Assembly: GCF_900119165.1 (NCBI RefSeq)
Contig: NZ_FPJG01000006.1
Coordinates: forward strand, 8,098,001-8,162,000
Length of the DNA stretch: 64,000 bases
Reading direction: 5' to 3'
From: Amycolatopsis australiensis
GTDB taxonomy: Bacteria; Actinomycetota; Actinomycetes; Mycobacteriales; Pseudonocardiaceae
Under the pieces are notes generated by a model, which saw nothing but the letters and a program-made list of their open reading frames with translations, was not told where the DNA came from and did not search any database. The translations under genes and the position numbers were made by a program. Of the stretch, positions 9,551 through 18,227 are shown in pieces; within the stretch, counting starts at the first letter, position 1, and the number at the start of each line of letters is the position of its first letter.

Positions 9551-10558
9551 TCAGCCCAGGTACTTCTTCAGGTCGTCGAGGACCTTCATCGCCCCGATCG
9601 GGCCGAGGCCGAGGAACCAGACCTCGTCGGCGACGGGAATCGCGTGCTTCGCCTTGACCGCGTTCAGCCCGGCCCACAGCCCGCTGCTCGTGACCGCCTT
9701 CTCGTCCGCGCTGGGACCGGCGCCGTAACTGGAGTAGAAGATCCAGTCGGCGTCGGCCTCGTCGATGCGCTCCTTCGAGATCTGCGCGGCCAGCTCGTCG
9801 ATGTTCTGGTTCGCCGGCCGCGCGAGGCCGACGTCCTTGAGGATCACGCCGATGAAGGACAGGTTGCCGTAGAGGCGGATGTTGCCGGACATGAACCGCA
9901 GCAGCGAGATCTTCGGCGTGCCCTTGACCGCGGCCTTCACCTCGTCGGCCCGCTTCTGGTAGTCGTTCAGCAGCCCGACGGCCTTCGACTCGTCGCCGAG
10001 CGCGGCGCCCACCAGCAGCAGGTTCTCCTTCCACGGGAACCCCGGCCGGATGCCGAACACCGTCGGCGCGATCTTCGACAGCTGCGGGTAGAGGTCGTTG
10101 GCGCGCAGCTTGCTGCCGACGATCAGGTCCGGTGCCAGCGCCGCGATCTGCTCGAGGTCGAGGTTGTTGATGTCCCCGATCGCCGGGATGCCCTTGACGC
10201 GGTCGGCGAGGTAGGACGGCACGCCGCTCTGCCCGGCGGTGGTGGCCATGCCGACCGGGGTGACGCCGAGCGCGAGGACGTCGTCGAGTTCGCCGCTGTC
10301 GAGCACCACGACCCGCGCGGGCTTCTTCTCCAGCTTCGTCTTGCCCAGCGCGTGGGTGACCGTGCGCGGGAAGACGCCGGGTCCGGCGTCGGCGCCGAAC
10401 TTCGCCGTCTCGGTGTCCGCGGTCGAGAACAGCCGGCCGCCGGTGGCGACTTCCCGGTCGCCGGCACCGGAGCTGCCCGGCTTCTCCGGCTGCCCGCAGG
10501 CGGCGAGGAGCGTGACGGCCGCGAGGACGGCGGCCATGGGTGTCCACTTAGGACGCAT
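9551..10558 (-). CDS. Ferric-siderophore ABC transporter substrate-binding lipoprotein
   Basis: A 335-residue lipoprotein with a lipobox LLAAC at C21, followed by a FecB/FepB-type periplasmic-binding fold (PARVVVLDSGELDDVLALGVTPVG; IAALAPDLIVGSK). It would hold the ferric siderophore outside the membrane and deliver it to the two FecCD permeases encoded upstream. Its ATG lies inside the last codons of the ATPase gene (11-nt overlap), so the two are translationally coupled. It is the last gene of the four-gene iron-uptake operon. An unusual segment before the binding domain (TADTETAKFGADAGPG) looks like a linker. Confidence 0.9.
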   Translation of the reverse strand: MRPKWTPMAAVLAAVTLLAACGQPEKPGSSGAGDREVATGGRLFSTADTETAKFGADAGPGVFPRTVTHALGKTKLEKKPARVVVLDSGELDDVLALGVTPVGMATTAGQSGVPSYLADRVKGIPAIGDINNLDLEQIAALAPDLIVGSKLRANDLYPQLSKIAPTVFGIRPGFPWKENLLLVGAALGDESKAVGLLNDYQKRADEVKAAVKGTPKISLLRFMSGNIRLYGNLSFIGVILKDVGLARPANQNIDELAAQISKERIDEADADWIFYSSYGAGPSADEKAVTSSGLWAGLNAVKAKHAIPVADEVWFLGLGPIGAMKVLDDLKKYLG

Positions 10559-11360
10559 GGGGGTTTCCTTCCGTGCCGGTCCGCCGGCGCCCGATCGGGA
10601 CGACCATGGGGGTGGCGGAGACCGGGTCTGCGATGACCTGGCAGGGCATGCCGAAGACGTCGGCGACGAGTTCGGCGGTGAGGATGTCGGCGGGCGCGCC
10701 CTCGGCGGCGATCCGCCCGTCCTTCATCGCGATCAGGTGGTCGCCGTAGCGGGCGGCCAGGTTGAGGTCGTGCAGGACGACGACGATCGTGCGGCCGTCC
10801 TCGGCGTTCAGCTCGGCCAGCAGGTCGAGGACTTCGACCTGGTGGGCGATGTCGAGGAACGTCGTGGGCTCGTCGAGCAATAGCAGCGGCGTCCGCTGGG
10901 CCAGTGCCATGGCGATCCAGACGCGCTGGCGCTGCCCGCCGGACAGCTCGTCGACCGGCCGGCCGGCCAGCTCGACGGTGTCGGTGGCGAGCATCGCCTT
11001 CGCGACGGCTTCGTCGTCTTCGGCGCTCCAGCGGCGGAAGACGCCCTGGTGCGGGTAGCGGCCGCGGCCGACGAGGTCGGCGACGGTGATGCCGTCGGGC
11101 GCGGCCGGCGATTGCGGCAGCAGGCCGAGCACGGTCGCGACCTCCTTGCTGCGCATCGTCGTGATGGCCTTGCCGTCGAGGTAGACGGCGCCGGCGGCCG
11201 GGGTGAGCAGCCGGGCCAGGCCGCGCAGCAGCGTCGACTTCCCGCAGGCGTTGGTCCCGACGATCATCGTGACCTTGCCTTCGGGGATGCGGACGGACAG
11301 GTCCTTGACCACGCGCAGCGGGCCGTAGCCCAGCTCGAGGTTCTCGGTGTGCAGCGTCAC
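10548..11360 (-). CDS. Ferric-siderophore ABC transporter ATP-binding protein
   Basis: 270 residues of the FepC/FecE type. Walker A is GTNACGKST at 35-43, the signature is ELSGGQRQRVWIAMAL, and Walker B is LLLLDEPTTFLDI followed by the switch histidine in VVVLHDLNLAARYG. It starts at GTG, ten bases after the second permease gene. It powers import through the neighbouring FecCD permeases, and the gene overlaps the start of the substrate-binding lipoprotein gene. Confidence 0.93.
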   Translation of the reverse strand: MTLHTENLELGYGPLRVVKDLSVRIPEGKVTMIVGTNACGKSTLLRGLARLLTPAAGAVYLDGKAITTMRSKEVATVLGLLPQSPAAPDGITVADLVGRGRYPHQGVFRRWSAEDDEAVAKAMLATDTVELAGRPVDELSGGQRQRVWIAMALAQRTPLLLLDEPTTFLDIAHQVEVLDLLAELNAEDGRTIVVVLHDLNLAARYGDHLIAMKDGRIAAEGAPADILTAELVADVFGMPCQVIADPVSATPMVVPIGRRRTGTEGNPHAS

Positions 11361-11370
11361 GGCGTTCCTC

Positions 11371-12396
11371 TCACACTCGCCCGGCCCGGTTCGCGGTCGC
11401 CAGCAGCCACAGCAGGTACGGCGCGCCCACGGCGCCGGTGACGACGCCGACCGGCAGCTGGGCGCCGAGCAGGTGCTGGGCCGCGAAGTCGCCCAGCAGC
11501 ACGACGAGCGCGCCGGTCAGTGCCGCGGGAACGAGCCCGGCGCGGGCACCGCCGACGAGCCGGGTCGCGATCGGGTTGGCCACGAAGGCGACGAACGCGA
11601 CGGGACCCGCCGCGGCGGTCGCGAAGGCGGCGAGCGCGACGGCGACCAGCAGCAACGTCACGCGGCTGCGTTCGACGCGCAGCCCGAGCCCGGCGGCGGT
11701 GTCGTCGCCGAGCTGCAGCCCGGTCAGCACCCGGCTTCGGCCCAGCGCGGCGGGCAGCAGCACGGCGAGCGCGACGGCGAGCGGGACGACGTGGTCCCAG
11801 CCGCGGCCGTTGAGGTTGCCGGTGAGCCAGACCAGGGCCTGCTGGGCGAGGGTCACGTCGGCCCAGGTCATGAGGTAGGAGACGACGCTGGTGAGCACGG
11901 CACCGACCCCGACGCCGACGAGCACGAGCCGGTAGCCGTGCACCCCGCCGCGGCGGGCGAGCAGGTAGATGGTGGCGCCGGCCAGCAGCGCCCCGGCCAG
12001 CGCGGCGCCGGAGACGACCGGGCCGGCGGCGCCGAAGAGCACGATGGCGGCGACCGCGGCCGCACTCGCGCCCTGCGTCACGCCGATGACGTCCGGGCTG
12101 GCGAGTGGATTGCGCAGCAGACGCTGGAAGAGCGCACCGGACGTGCCGAAGGCGATGCCGACGAGAAGGCCGGTGAGCGCGCGCGGCAGCCGGAGTTCGG
12201 TGACGACGTAGGCCGCGCGGCCGGCGCCGTCACCGAAGAGCAGGCCCGGGAGGTCGGTCAACGGCACCGGGAAGTCGCCCACCGCCAGGGACACCGCGAA
12301 GACGACCACGATCAGCAGAAGCAGCGTCAACGACACCGTGCGAGCCCGGACCGCACCCCGGCGCCGCGCGGCGACGACCACTTCCACGGCGCTCAC
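11371..12396 (-). CDS. FecCD-type iron-siderophore permease, second subunit
   Basis: 341 residues with about nine or ten hydrophobic helices and the family blocks LRLPRALTGLLVGIAFGTSGALFQ and GPVAFVAFVANPIATRL. The GTG at 12396 overlaps the stop of the first permease gene by four bases (GTGA), which decides the start; open sequence further upstream is only a shadow of that gene. It pairs with the first permease to form the membrane channel. Confidence 0.92.
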   Translation of the reverse strand: MSAVEVVVAARRRGAVRARTVSLTLLLLIVVVFAVSLAVGDFPVPLTDLPGLLFGDGAGRAAYVVTELRLPRALTGLLVGIAFGTSGALFQRLLRNPLASPDVIGVTQGASAAAVAAIVLFGAAGPVVSGAALAGALLAGATIYLLARRGGVHGYRLVLVGVGVGAVLTSVVSYLMTWADVTLAQQALVWLTGNLNGRGWDHVVPLAVALAVLLPAALGRSRVLTGLQLGDDTAAGLGLRVERSRVTLLLVAVALAAFATAAAGPVAFVAFVANPIATRLVGGARAGLVPAALTGALVVLLGDFAAQHLLGAQLPVGVVTGAVGAPYLLWLLATANRAGRV

Positions 12397-13400
12397 ACCG
12401 CCACGACCTTCCGGCGCCGCACGAGAAGCACGAACACCGGCGCGCCGACGAGCGCCGTGATGATCCCGACCTGGACCTCCGCCGGGCGGGCGACCACCCG
12501 GCCCAGCACGTCCGACACCAGCAGGAGCAGCGGTGCCAGCAGCGCCGAATACGGCAGCAGCCACCGGTGGTCCGGCCCGGTGAGCAGCCGCGCGGCGTGC
12601 GGCACGGTCAGCCCGACGAACGCGATCGGCCCGGCGATCGCCGTCGCCGACCCGCACAGCACGACCACCGCCAGCGCGCACACCAGGCGCGCCGCCGGGA
12701 CGTTCTGGCCGAGTGAGCGCGCGACGTCCTCGCCGAGGGCCAGCGCGTTGAGCAGGCGCGCGGCGACCAGCGCGAGGACCACGCCGACCAGGACGAACGG
12801 CACCGCCTGCGTGATCGTCGCCGCGTCCCGCCCGGTCAGCGAGCCGGCCTGCCAGAACCGGTACTGGTCGAACGTCGCCTGGTCGGTCAGCAGCAGCGCG
12901 CTCGTCACCGAAGCCAGCGCCGCCGTCACCGCCGCGCCGGCCAGCGCCAGCTTGACCGGCGTCGCGCCGGCCCGGCCCAGCGAGCTGACGCCGTAGACGA
13001 CCGCACCGGCGGCCGCGGCGCCGGCGAACCCGAACCAGACGTAGCCGCCGACGCTCGCGATCCCGAAGGTGCCGATGCCGAGGACCACGAAGAGCGCGGC
13101 CCCCGCGTTGACGCCGAGCAGGCCGGGGTCGGCCAGCGGGTTGCGCGTCGCGCCCTGGATGACCGCGCCGGACAGGCCGAGAGCGACGCCGGCGAGCACC
13201 CCGGCCAGCGTGCGCGGGAGCCGGAGCTCGCGGACGACGAGGTGGTCGGGGTTGCCCGGCGCGAAGTGGAACAACGCGTCCAGCACGGTGCCCGGGCTCA
13301 GCCCGCGCGTGCCGACGGCGATGCTGAGCAGCACGGCGGCGGCCACGGCCGCGGTGAGGACCACCAGCCCGGCCGCGAGCGGGAGCGATCGGGTCCGCAC
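12393..13400 (-). CDS. FecCD-type iron-siderophore permease, first subunit
   Basis: A 335-residue polytopic protein with the FecCD blocks LRLPRTLAGVLAGVALGLSGAVIQ, GVNAGAALFVVLG and GPIAFVGLTVPHAARLL. It starts at GTG 13400 with AAAGG about ten bases upstream. It is the first gene of the operon permease-permease-ATPase-binding protein. An IdeR/DmdR-like iron box lies 27-45 bases before the start, so repression by iron-loaded IdeR/DmdR is expected. The cognate siderophore is unknown. Confidence 0.92.
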   Translation of the reverse strand: MRTRSLPLAAGLVVLTAAVAAAVLLSIAVGTRGLSPGTVLDALFHFAPGNPDHLVVRELRLPRTLAGVLAGVALGLSGAVIQGATRNPLADPGLLGVNAGAALFVVLGIGTFGIASVGGYVWFGFAGAAAAGAVVYGVSSLGRAGATPVKLALAGAAVTAALASVTSALLLTDQATFDQYRFWQAGSLTGRDAATITQAVPFVLVGVVLALVAARLLNALALGEDVARSLGQNVPAARLVCALAVVVLCGSATAIAGPIAFVGLTVPHAARLLTGPDHRWLLPYSALLAPLLLLVSDVLGRVVARPAEVQVGIITALVGAPVFVLLVRRRKVVAV

Positions 13401-13426
13401 GGGAAGTTACCTTTGCTAACGGGTCT

Positions 13427-13445
13427 TTAGGCTTGCCTACCCTAT
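13427..13445. promoter_or_regulatory. IdeR/DmdR-like iron box
   Basis: TTAGGCTTGCCTACCCTAT matches the IdeR/DmdR consensus TTAGGTTAGGCTAACCTAA at 14 of 19 positions, counted by eye. It sits between the divergent iron-permease and padR starts and close to the permease start. Iron-dependent repression of the siderophore importer follows from the known family logic. Confidence 0.7.
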
Positions 13446-13515
13446 GGCCCGGGATCTTGACGGCTCAAGTTCCGTGATCGGCATCACGACCAGTGAGTTG
13501 CCAGTCGACCGTTTC

Positions 13516-13525
13516 CGATATATCG
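13516..13525. promoter_or_regulatory. Palindrome CGATATATCG upstream of the padR gene
   Basis: A perfect 10-bp palindrome 38 bases before the PadR start, in otherwise GC-rich sequence. AT-centred dyads of this kind are typical operators of PadR-family proteins, which usually repress themselves. Confidence 0.5.
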
Positions 13526-13562
13526 TGAACGTGTCGCAACAGTTCAAGAAAGGAACACAGAC

Positions 13563-14183
13563 ATGCGTAGGCAACGACACCCCTTCGCCCACGAGCGTGG
13601 GCGCGCACCTTTCGGGCCCTTCGGTGGTTTCGGCGAGTTCCCCCCGGGCTTCGGCCCCGGCGGACGCGGTCGCGGCCACGGTCCGGGCCGGCGGGGTCAC
13701 GGCGGACGGCGCAGCCGCCGCGGTGACGTCCGCGCCGCGATCCTGGCGCTGCTCGCCGAGCAGCCCCGGCACGGCTACGAGATCATCCGCGAGATCGGCG
13801 AGCGCTCCGGCGGCTTCTGGCGCCCGAGCCCCGGCTCGGTCTACCCGACCCTGCAGCTGCTGGCCGACGAAGGCCTGGTCATCAGCAAGGACGAGCACGG
13901 CAAGAAGCTGTTCGAGCTGACCGACGCCGGCCGCGCCGCCGCGGAGCAGCAGGACAGCACCCCGCCGTGGGAGCAGATCGCGCAGGACGTCGACCCGGTC
14001 GAGGTCGGGCTCGCGAAGGCGGGCAAGAACCTGGCCGCCGCCGTCGTGCAGATCATGCGCGCGGGCACCGAGAGCCAGCAGGCCCGCGCGGCCGAGGTCC
14101 TCAACGACGCCCGGCGCTCGCTCTACGGCATCCTCGGCGAAGACGAAGACGAGTCCTCGGCTCCCGAAGAGGGCACCGAGTGA
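13563..14183 (+). CDS. PadR-family transcriptional regulator with a Gly/Arg/Pro-rich head
   Basis: 206 residues. The first 50 or so residues are a low-complexity Gly/Arg/Pro/Phe stretch. A PadR winged helix follows at about 52-125 (RAAILALLAEQPRHGYEIIREI, SVYPTLQLLADEGLV), then a helical dimerisation tail ending in an acidic run. AAAGGA lies seven bases before the ATG. Arg/Gly-rich heads of this type are common in actinobacterial PadR proteins. A palindrome upstream suggests autoregulation. No drug exporter follows on the same strand, so its target is unclear. Its last 61 bases overlap the end of the convergent methyltransferase gene. Confidence 0.88.
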   Translation: MRRQRHPFAHERGRAPFGPFGGFGEFPPGFGPGGRGRGHGPGRRGHGGRRSRRGDVRAAILALLAEQPRHGYEIIREIGERSGGFWRPSPGSVYPTLQLLADEGLVISKDEHGKKLFELTDAGRAAAEQQDSTPPWEQIAQDVDPVEVGLAKAGKNLAAAVVQIMRAGTESQQARAAEVLNDARRSLYGILGEDEDESSAPEEGTE

Positions 14184-14932
14184 CCAGGCAGGACGAGGCC
14201 GGTGGGCTTGACCCGCGCGTGCACGCGGTAGCCCACCGGCAGCGTCAGGTCGCGCTCGCGATTCCCGTTACGCTGCAAGGACTCCGCGATCGCCTGTTCG
14301 GCGACCCGCTTGCTGAACTCGATCTTCAGCACCGCTTCGAGGTCCGCGGCGGTGGCGAACCGCCACTGCGTGGCCACGCGGCGGCAGCCGAAGCCGGCGC
14401 GGGCGAAGAACCGTTCGACGGCGCCGGCGTCGTAGTGCGGTAGGTCGGCGCGCATCCAGCGGCCGTAGGGCTCGCTGGTCACGTCGAGGTCGACGATCAG
14501 GATCACCCCGCCGGGCCGCAGCACCCGCTCCGCCTCCGCCAGCCCCGGCTCGCAGCCCGGCCCGAAGAAGTACGCCGTGCGCGCGTGGACGACGTCGACG
14601 CTCGCGCTGCGGACCGGCAGCCGCTGGGCCCGGCCCAGCCGGACGTCCACGTTCGCCAGCCCGCGCACGCGCTCCAGCGCGCTGCGCACCAGTGGCTCGT
14701 GCGGCTCCACCCCGAGCACCGACCGCGCGTCGCGGGCGAAGCGCGGCAAGTGGAAGCCGTCGCCGCAGCCGACGTCGAGCACGTCCCGGCCGGCCCAGTC
14801 GCCCTCCTCGCGCAGCACGCGCCAGATTTCGCCGCCGCTGTCCTGCGCCCGGTTCTCCAGCTCGTAATCGGCCTGGTAGTACCAGATGTTCGGGCTCGGC
14901 ACGACCTCCGCGCGCCGGGACGACCACCGCAC
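14123..14932 (-). CDS. SAM-dependent class I methyltransferase
   Basis: 269 residues. The SAM-binding motif DVLDVGCGDGFHLPRFA is near residue 50, followed by the acidic strand end (GVEPHE) and the motif-III block RVLRPGGVILIVDLD. The GTG at 14932 has AAGGAG five bases upstream. The substrate is unknown; the family includes small-molecule and lipid methyltransferases. The C-terminal 20 residues are read antisense to the end of the PadR gene and are Ser/acid-rich, so they may be a late extension. Confidence 0.82.
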   Translation of the reverse strand: MRWSSRRAEVVPSPNIWYYQADYELENRAQDSGGEIWRVLREEGDWAGRDVLDVGCGDGFHLPRFARDARSVLGVEPHEPLVRSALERVRGLANVDVRLGRAQRLPVRSASVDVVHARTAYFFGPGCEPGLAEAERVLRPGGVILIVDLDVTSEPYGRWMRADLPHYDAGAVERFFARAGFGCRRVATQWRFATAADLEAVLKIEFSKRVAEQAIAESLQRNGNRERDLTLPVGYRVHARVKPTGLVLPGHSVPSSGAEDSSSSSPRMP

Positions 14933-15043
14933 CGCTGCTCCTTCCGGGGTCCTCGAGGCCGGCAGTGATTTTCCGGCCGCAGAATCTTGGCGGAAACCTT
15001 ACGGATCACGCCTAGAATTCGGAGGGTCTCGGGAGGAGCACCC

Positions 15044-15889
15044 ATGGCGATCGGCCCGTCCAGTACCCCGTCCCCGGTCCCGGCCGGAATTCCGTGCTGG
15101 ATCGAGCTGGCCTGCCGCGAGCAGGCCGTGGCGGAAGGATTCTACGGTGCCCTCTTCGGGTGGGAGTACACCACTCAGCGGGACCCGGCGACGTCCGACG
15201 GGCGGTACGCCATCGCCACGCTCAACGGCCTGCCCGTCGGCGGGCTCTACCGCGCCGCGCAAGGCGGGCCGCTGGGCTGGGTCCCGCACCTGTCGGTGCC
15301 GCACACCGCGAGCGCCGCGGAGTGGGTGGAGCACCTCGGCGGCCGGCTGACACTGGGGCCGATGCCGCTCCCGGAGCGCGGCACGATCCTGCACGCCTAC
15401 GACGCGTGCGGTGCGCCGGTGGTGTTCTGGGAGGTGCCGCCGGACTGGGAGTTCGTCACCGGGATCCCGAACACCTTCAGCGGCGCGGACCTCAACACCC
15501 ACGACGGCGTCGCGGCGGATCACTTCTACACCAAGCTGTTCACGTACTCGAGCCACCAGATCGGCGACGGCGAGACGCTCGACTACGTCGAATGGCTCAT
15601 CGAGCACGAGCCGGTGCTCTACCGGTACGTCATGGGCTCGGAGTACAGCCTCGACACCCCGCCGCACTGGCTCGTCTACTTCGACATCGACCCGGCGCGC
15701 GGCGTCGACGCGGTCGCGGGGGAAGCGCTCATGCACGGCGGAACGGTCGTGATCCAGCCGTACGACACGCCGTTCGGCCGGATGTCGATCCTCGCCGACC
15801 CGGAAGGCGCGGTCTTCGCCGTGATCGACCACTCGCGCGTCTCGGAAGAATGGGGCCGCGCGGAGGTCGACGACCCCTACGACGACTGA
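15044..15889 (+). CDS. VOC-family (glyoxalase-like) protein with two domains
   Basis: 281 residues with two repeats of the vicinal-oxygen-chelate fold: PCWIELACREQAVAEGFYGALFGWEY at the start, and DLNTHDGVAADHFYTKLFTY in the second half. Each begins with the strand-then-FYxxLFxWE/Y pattern. GGGAGGAG lies before ATG 15044, which was chosen over an upstream in-frame ATG at 14987 lacking a site. Family members bind metal or small ligands; the actinobacterial two-domain proteins are often called hydroxylases without proof. It overlaps the end of the convergent MFS gene by 13 bases. Confidence 0.85.
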   Translation: MAIGPSSTPSPVPAGIPCWIELACREQAVAEGFYGALFGWEYTTQRDPATSDGRYAIATLNGLPVGGLYRAAQGGPLGWVPHLSVPHTASAAEWVEHLGGRLTLGPMPLPERGTILHAYDACGAPVVFWEVPPDWEFVTGIPNTFSGADLNTHDGVAADHFYTKLFTYSSHQIGDGETLDYVEWLIEHEPVLYRYVMGSEYSLDTPPHWLVYFDIDPARGVDAVAGEALMHGGTVVIQPYDTPFGRMSILADPEGAVFAVIDHSRVSEEWGRAEVDDPYDD

Positions 15890-17202
15890 CCACCGGCGAA
15901 CGCGAGCCCCACGACCAGCACGTACGCCGCGGCCACCAGCCACATGCCGGTGGCCGGGAGCAGCGCGCCGACGAGCGCGACGCCGATCGCGCCACCGGTC
16001 TGGCGGGACGCGTTGAGCACGCCCGCGGCCAGCCCAGCCTTGCCCGGCAACGAATTCATCGCCAGTGACGTCATGGCGGGCATCGCCAGCGAGCAACAGC
16101 CGAAGACGAGCGAGACGACGACGAACGGCACCAGCGCACGATCCGCGGGCAGGAGCGCGAAGCCGACGGAGCCGGCGAGACCGGCCGAGGCACCCGCGAT
16201 CATCGGGACGCGCGGGCCGAAACGCCCGGTGAGACGTCCGCTGAAGAACGCGTTGAGCCCGACCGCCATCGTCAGCGGCACCAGCGCGAGACCGGCCGTG
16301 AGCGCGCCGAGCTGCCAGGCGCGTTGCAGGAACAACGCCAGGCAGAACAGCGTGCCGTAGAGGCAGAAGTTGAACAGGCCGCCGATCCCCGTCGCCACCG
16401 CGAAAGTCCGGATCTTCAGGACGGGCAAGGGGATGACCGGGTCGGCGACGCGGTTCTCGACCGCCACGAACACCGCGCCGGCCACCACTCCCCCGGCGAG
16501 CAGCAGCAGCGTCGCGGGCGCGGCCCAGCCCGCGTGGCCGGACTCGATGAACCCCGCCACGACCGCGGCCAGCGCGGCCGTGCCCGAGACCTGCCCGGCG
16601 ACGTCGAGGCGCGTCGACTCGTGCCGCGGCGGGTGGCCGACCGCCCGCCGCGTCAGGACGATGCCGATGATCCCGACCGGGACGTTGACCGCGAAGACGA
16701 GCCGCCAGTCGGCGAGGCCGACCGCGAGCCCGCCGAGCATCGGCCCGGCGGCCAGCCCGGCACCGCTCATGCCGCCCCAGACGCCGAGCGCGCGTGCCCG
16801 CGCCTGCGGGTCCGGGAACTGGTGGACGATCAACGCGAGCGAGGACGGCAGCAGCGCGGCGGCGCCGGCACCTTGTACGGCCCGCGCAACGATCAGCCAC
16901 GTCGCGTTGCCGGCGAGGGCGCAGCCCACGGAAGCGAGGACGAACACGGCGACACCCGCCTCGAAGACGCGGCGCGAGCCCCAGCGGTCCCCGGCGGCAC
17001 CCCAGGTGAGGAGAAACGCGGCGAGCGTGACGGTGTAGGCGTCGACGATCCACTGCAGTGCCGCGGTCGACGGCTCGCCGAAGTCCGCTCCGATCGCGGG
17101 CAGGGCCAGGTTCACGATGGTCGCGTCGAGCGTGATCATGAGGAAGCCCAGGCAGACGGCGGTGAGGGCGAGCTTCGCCGGGGCACGGGTTCCGGTGGGC
17201 AT
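15877..17202 (-). CDS. MFS drug exporter, DHA2 (EmrB/QacA-like) type
   Basis: About 441 residues with at least twelve hydrophobic segments. The DHA2 head motif LDATIVNLALPAIG is present in the first helix, the loop motif GDRWGSRRVFEAG in loop 2-3, and the drug-antiporter motif GxxxGPxxGG-like block AGLAAGPMLGG later. It should export small hydrophobic compounds using the proton gradient. ATG 17202 is assumed; an in-frame TTG at 17214 is an alternative, and neither has a good Shine-Dalgarno. The divergent LysR-type regulator is its likely controller. Confidence 0.85.
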   Translation of the reverse strand: MPTGTRAPAKLALTAVCLGFLMITLDATIVNLALPAIGADFGEPSTAALQWIVDAYTVTLAAFLLTWGAAGDRWGSRRVFEAGVAVFVLASVGCALAGNATWLIVARAVQGAGAAALLPSSLALIVHQFPDPQARARALGVWGGMSGAGLAAGPMLGGLAVGLADWRLVFAVNVPVGIIGIVLTRRAVGHPPRHESTRLDVAGQVSGTAALAAVVAGFIESGHAGWAAPATLLLLAGGVVAGAVFVAVENRVADPVIPLPVLKIRTFAVATGIGGLFNFCLYGTLFCLALFLQRAWQLGALTAGLALVPLTMAVGLNAFFSGRLTGRFGPRVPMIAGASAGLAGSVGFALLPADRALVPFVVVSLVFGCCSLAMPAMTSLAMNSLPGKAGLAAGVLNASRQTGGAIGVALVGALLPATGMWLVAAAYVLVVGLAFAGGQSS

Positions 17203-17246
17203 GCTCCGAGTCAAACCCGGCGAAGCTTCGGTGGTCCACGAACCAT

Positions 17247-17265
17247 CGCCTACGTCTGTTAGGCG
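17247..17265. promoter_or_regulatory. Inverted repeat between the MFS and LysR genes
   Basis: CGCCTA and TAGGCG pair perfectly around a seven-base spacer. It lies between the two divergent starts, as expected for the binding site of the LysR-type protein. A second perfect palindrome, CGAAGCTTCG, is at 17221-17230, close to the exporter start. Confidence 0.5.
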
Positions 17266-17297
17266 CGACCTCGCACCGCAGGTCTACGGTGCTGCCC

Positions 17298-18227
17298 ATG
17301 GAACTGCGGCAGCTGCGGTACTTCCTCGCGGTGGCGGAGGAGCTGCACTTCGGGCGGGCGGCCGAACGGCTGCGGATCGCGAGCCCGTCGCTGTCCCAGC
17401 AGATCAAGAAGCTCGAACGCGAGCTCGGCGTGGCCCTGTTCGTCCGCGACCGGCGGCACGTGGAGCTGACCCGTGCCGGAGCGGCGCTCGTCGGCGACGC
17501 GCGGCAGCTCCTGGAGCTGGCCGACGCGGCCGCGCGCCGGGTCCGCGGCACGGCGCGGACGAAGCTGCGCCTGGGTCACGTGAGCTGGCTGCCGGCGGAG
17601 CTGACGCAGCTGCTCGGCGACGTCGTCCGGCTCGACGAATGGGTGCTGCCGTCGCACACGCAGGCCGTCCGCGTCGCCGAAGGAACGCTGGACCTGGCCC
17701 TGGCGTGGGGCGACGAACCGCGTCTGGCGGAGTTGGACCTGGCCGCGCACGTGGTCCGCGTCGAGACGCTGCCCGCTGTCATGCCGGGCGACCACCGCTG
17801 GGCCAAGGCCGACGCGGTGCCGCCGGCCGCGGTGTCGGTGCTGGTGGACTCGGACCGGTCGTCGTGGCTGGCGTGGAACGAGTTCGCCCTCGGCTACGCG
17901 GCGACGAGCGGCGCGCGCGTCGTGCAGATCGACGACGGCGGCATCACGGGCCAGGCGTTCTTCGACCACGTCACGCGGCTTCGGGTACCGGTGCTGCAGT
18001 CGCCGAAACGGCACACCGCGCCGTTCCCGCCGAGCCTCGCGCGGCGCCCGATCGGGGCCCCGGCACCGGCATGGACGTGGTCACTGGTGCACCGGCGCGC
18101 CGACGACCGGCCGGAGGTCGCCCTGGTCGTCGAGCGGATGCTCGGCCTGCGGGCGACGATGCGGTGGGACGCGGCCTCAGCCGACCGGCACGAACGCCGA
18201 GAGCAGCAGCCAGGACACGACGGCTGA
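17298..18227 (+). CDS. LysR-family transcriptional regulator
   Basis: 309 residues. The N-terminal helix-turn-helix is typical (MELRQLRYFLAVAEELHFGRAAERL, then PSLSQQIKKLERELG). A shortened substrate-binding domain follows. ATG 17298 gives the family-standard MELRQLRYF start; another ATG nine bases earlier is less likely. The family acts on a divergent neighbour, here the MFS exporter. Its final 51 bases overlap the end of the convergent cdsA gene. Confidence 0.9.
   Translation: MELRQLRYFLAVAEELHFGRAAERLRIASPSLSQQIKKLERELGVALFVRDRRHVELTRAGAALVGDARQLLELADAAARRVRGTARTKLRLGHVSWLPAELTQLLGDVVRLDEWVLPSHTQAVRVAEGTLDLALAWGDEPRLAELDLAAHVVRVETLPAVMPGDHRWAKADAVPPAAVSVLVDSDRSSWLAWNEFALGYAATSGARVVQIDDGGITGQAFFDHVTRLRVPVLQSPKRHTAPFPPSLARRPIGAPAPAWTWSLVHRRADDRPEVALVVERMLGLRATMRWDAASADRHERREQQPGHDG

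Noticed and set aside
6636..10547. A single giant minus-strand protein of about 1,300 residues
   Set aside because: It is read-through of the transketolase-like frame across the Lrp and lipoprotein genes, which have their own well-supported frames, starts and motifs.
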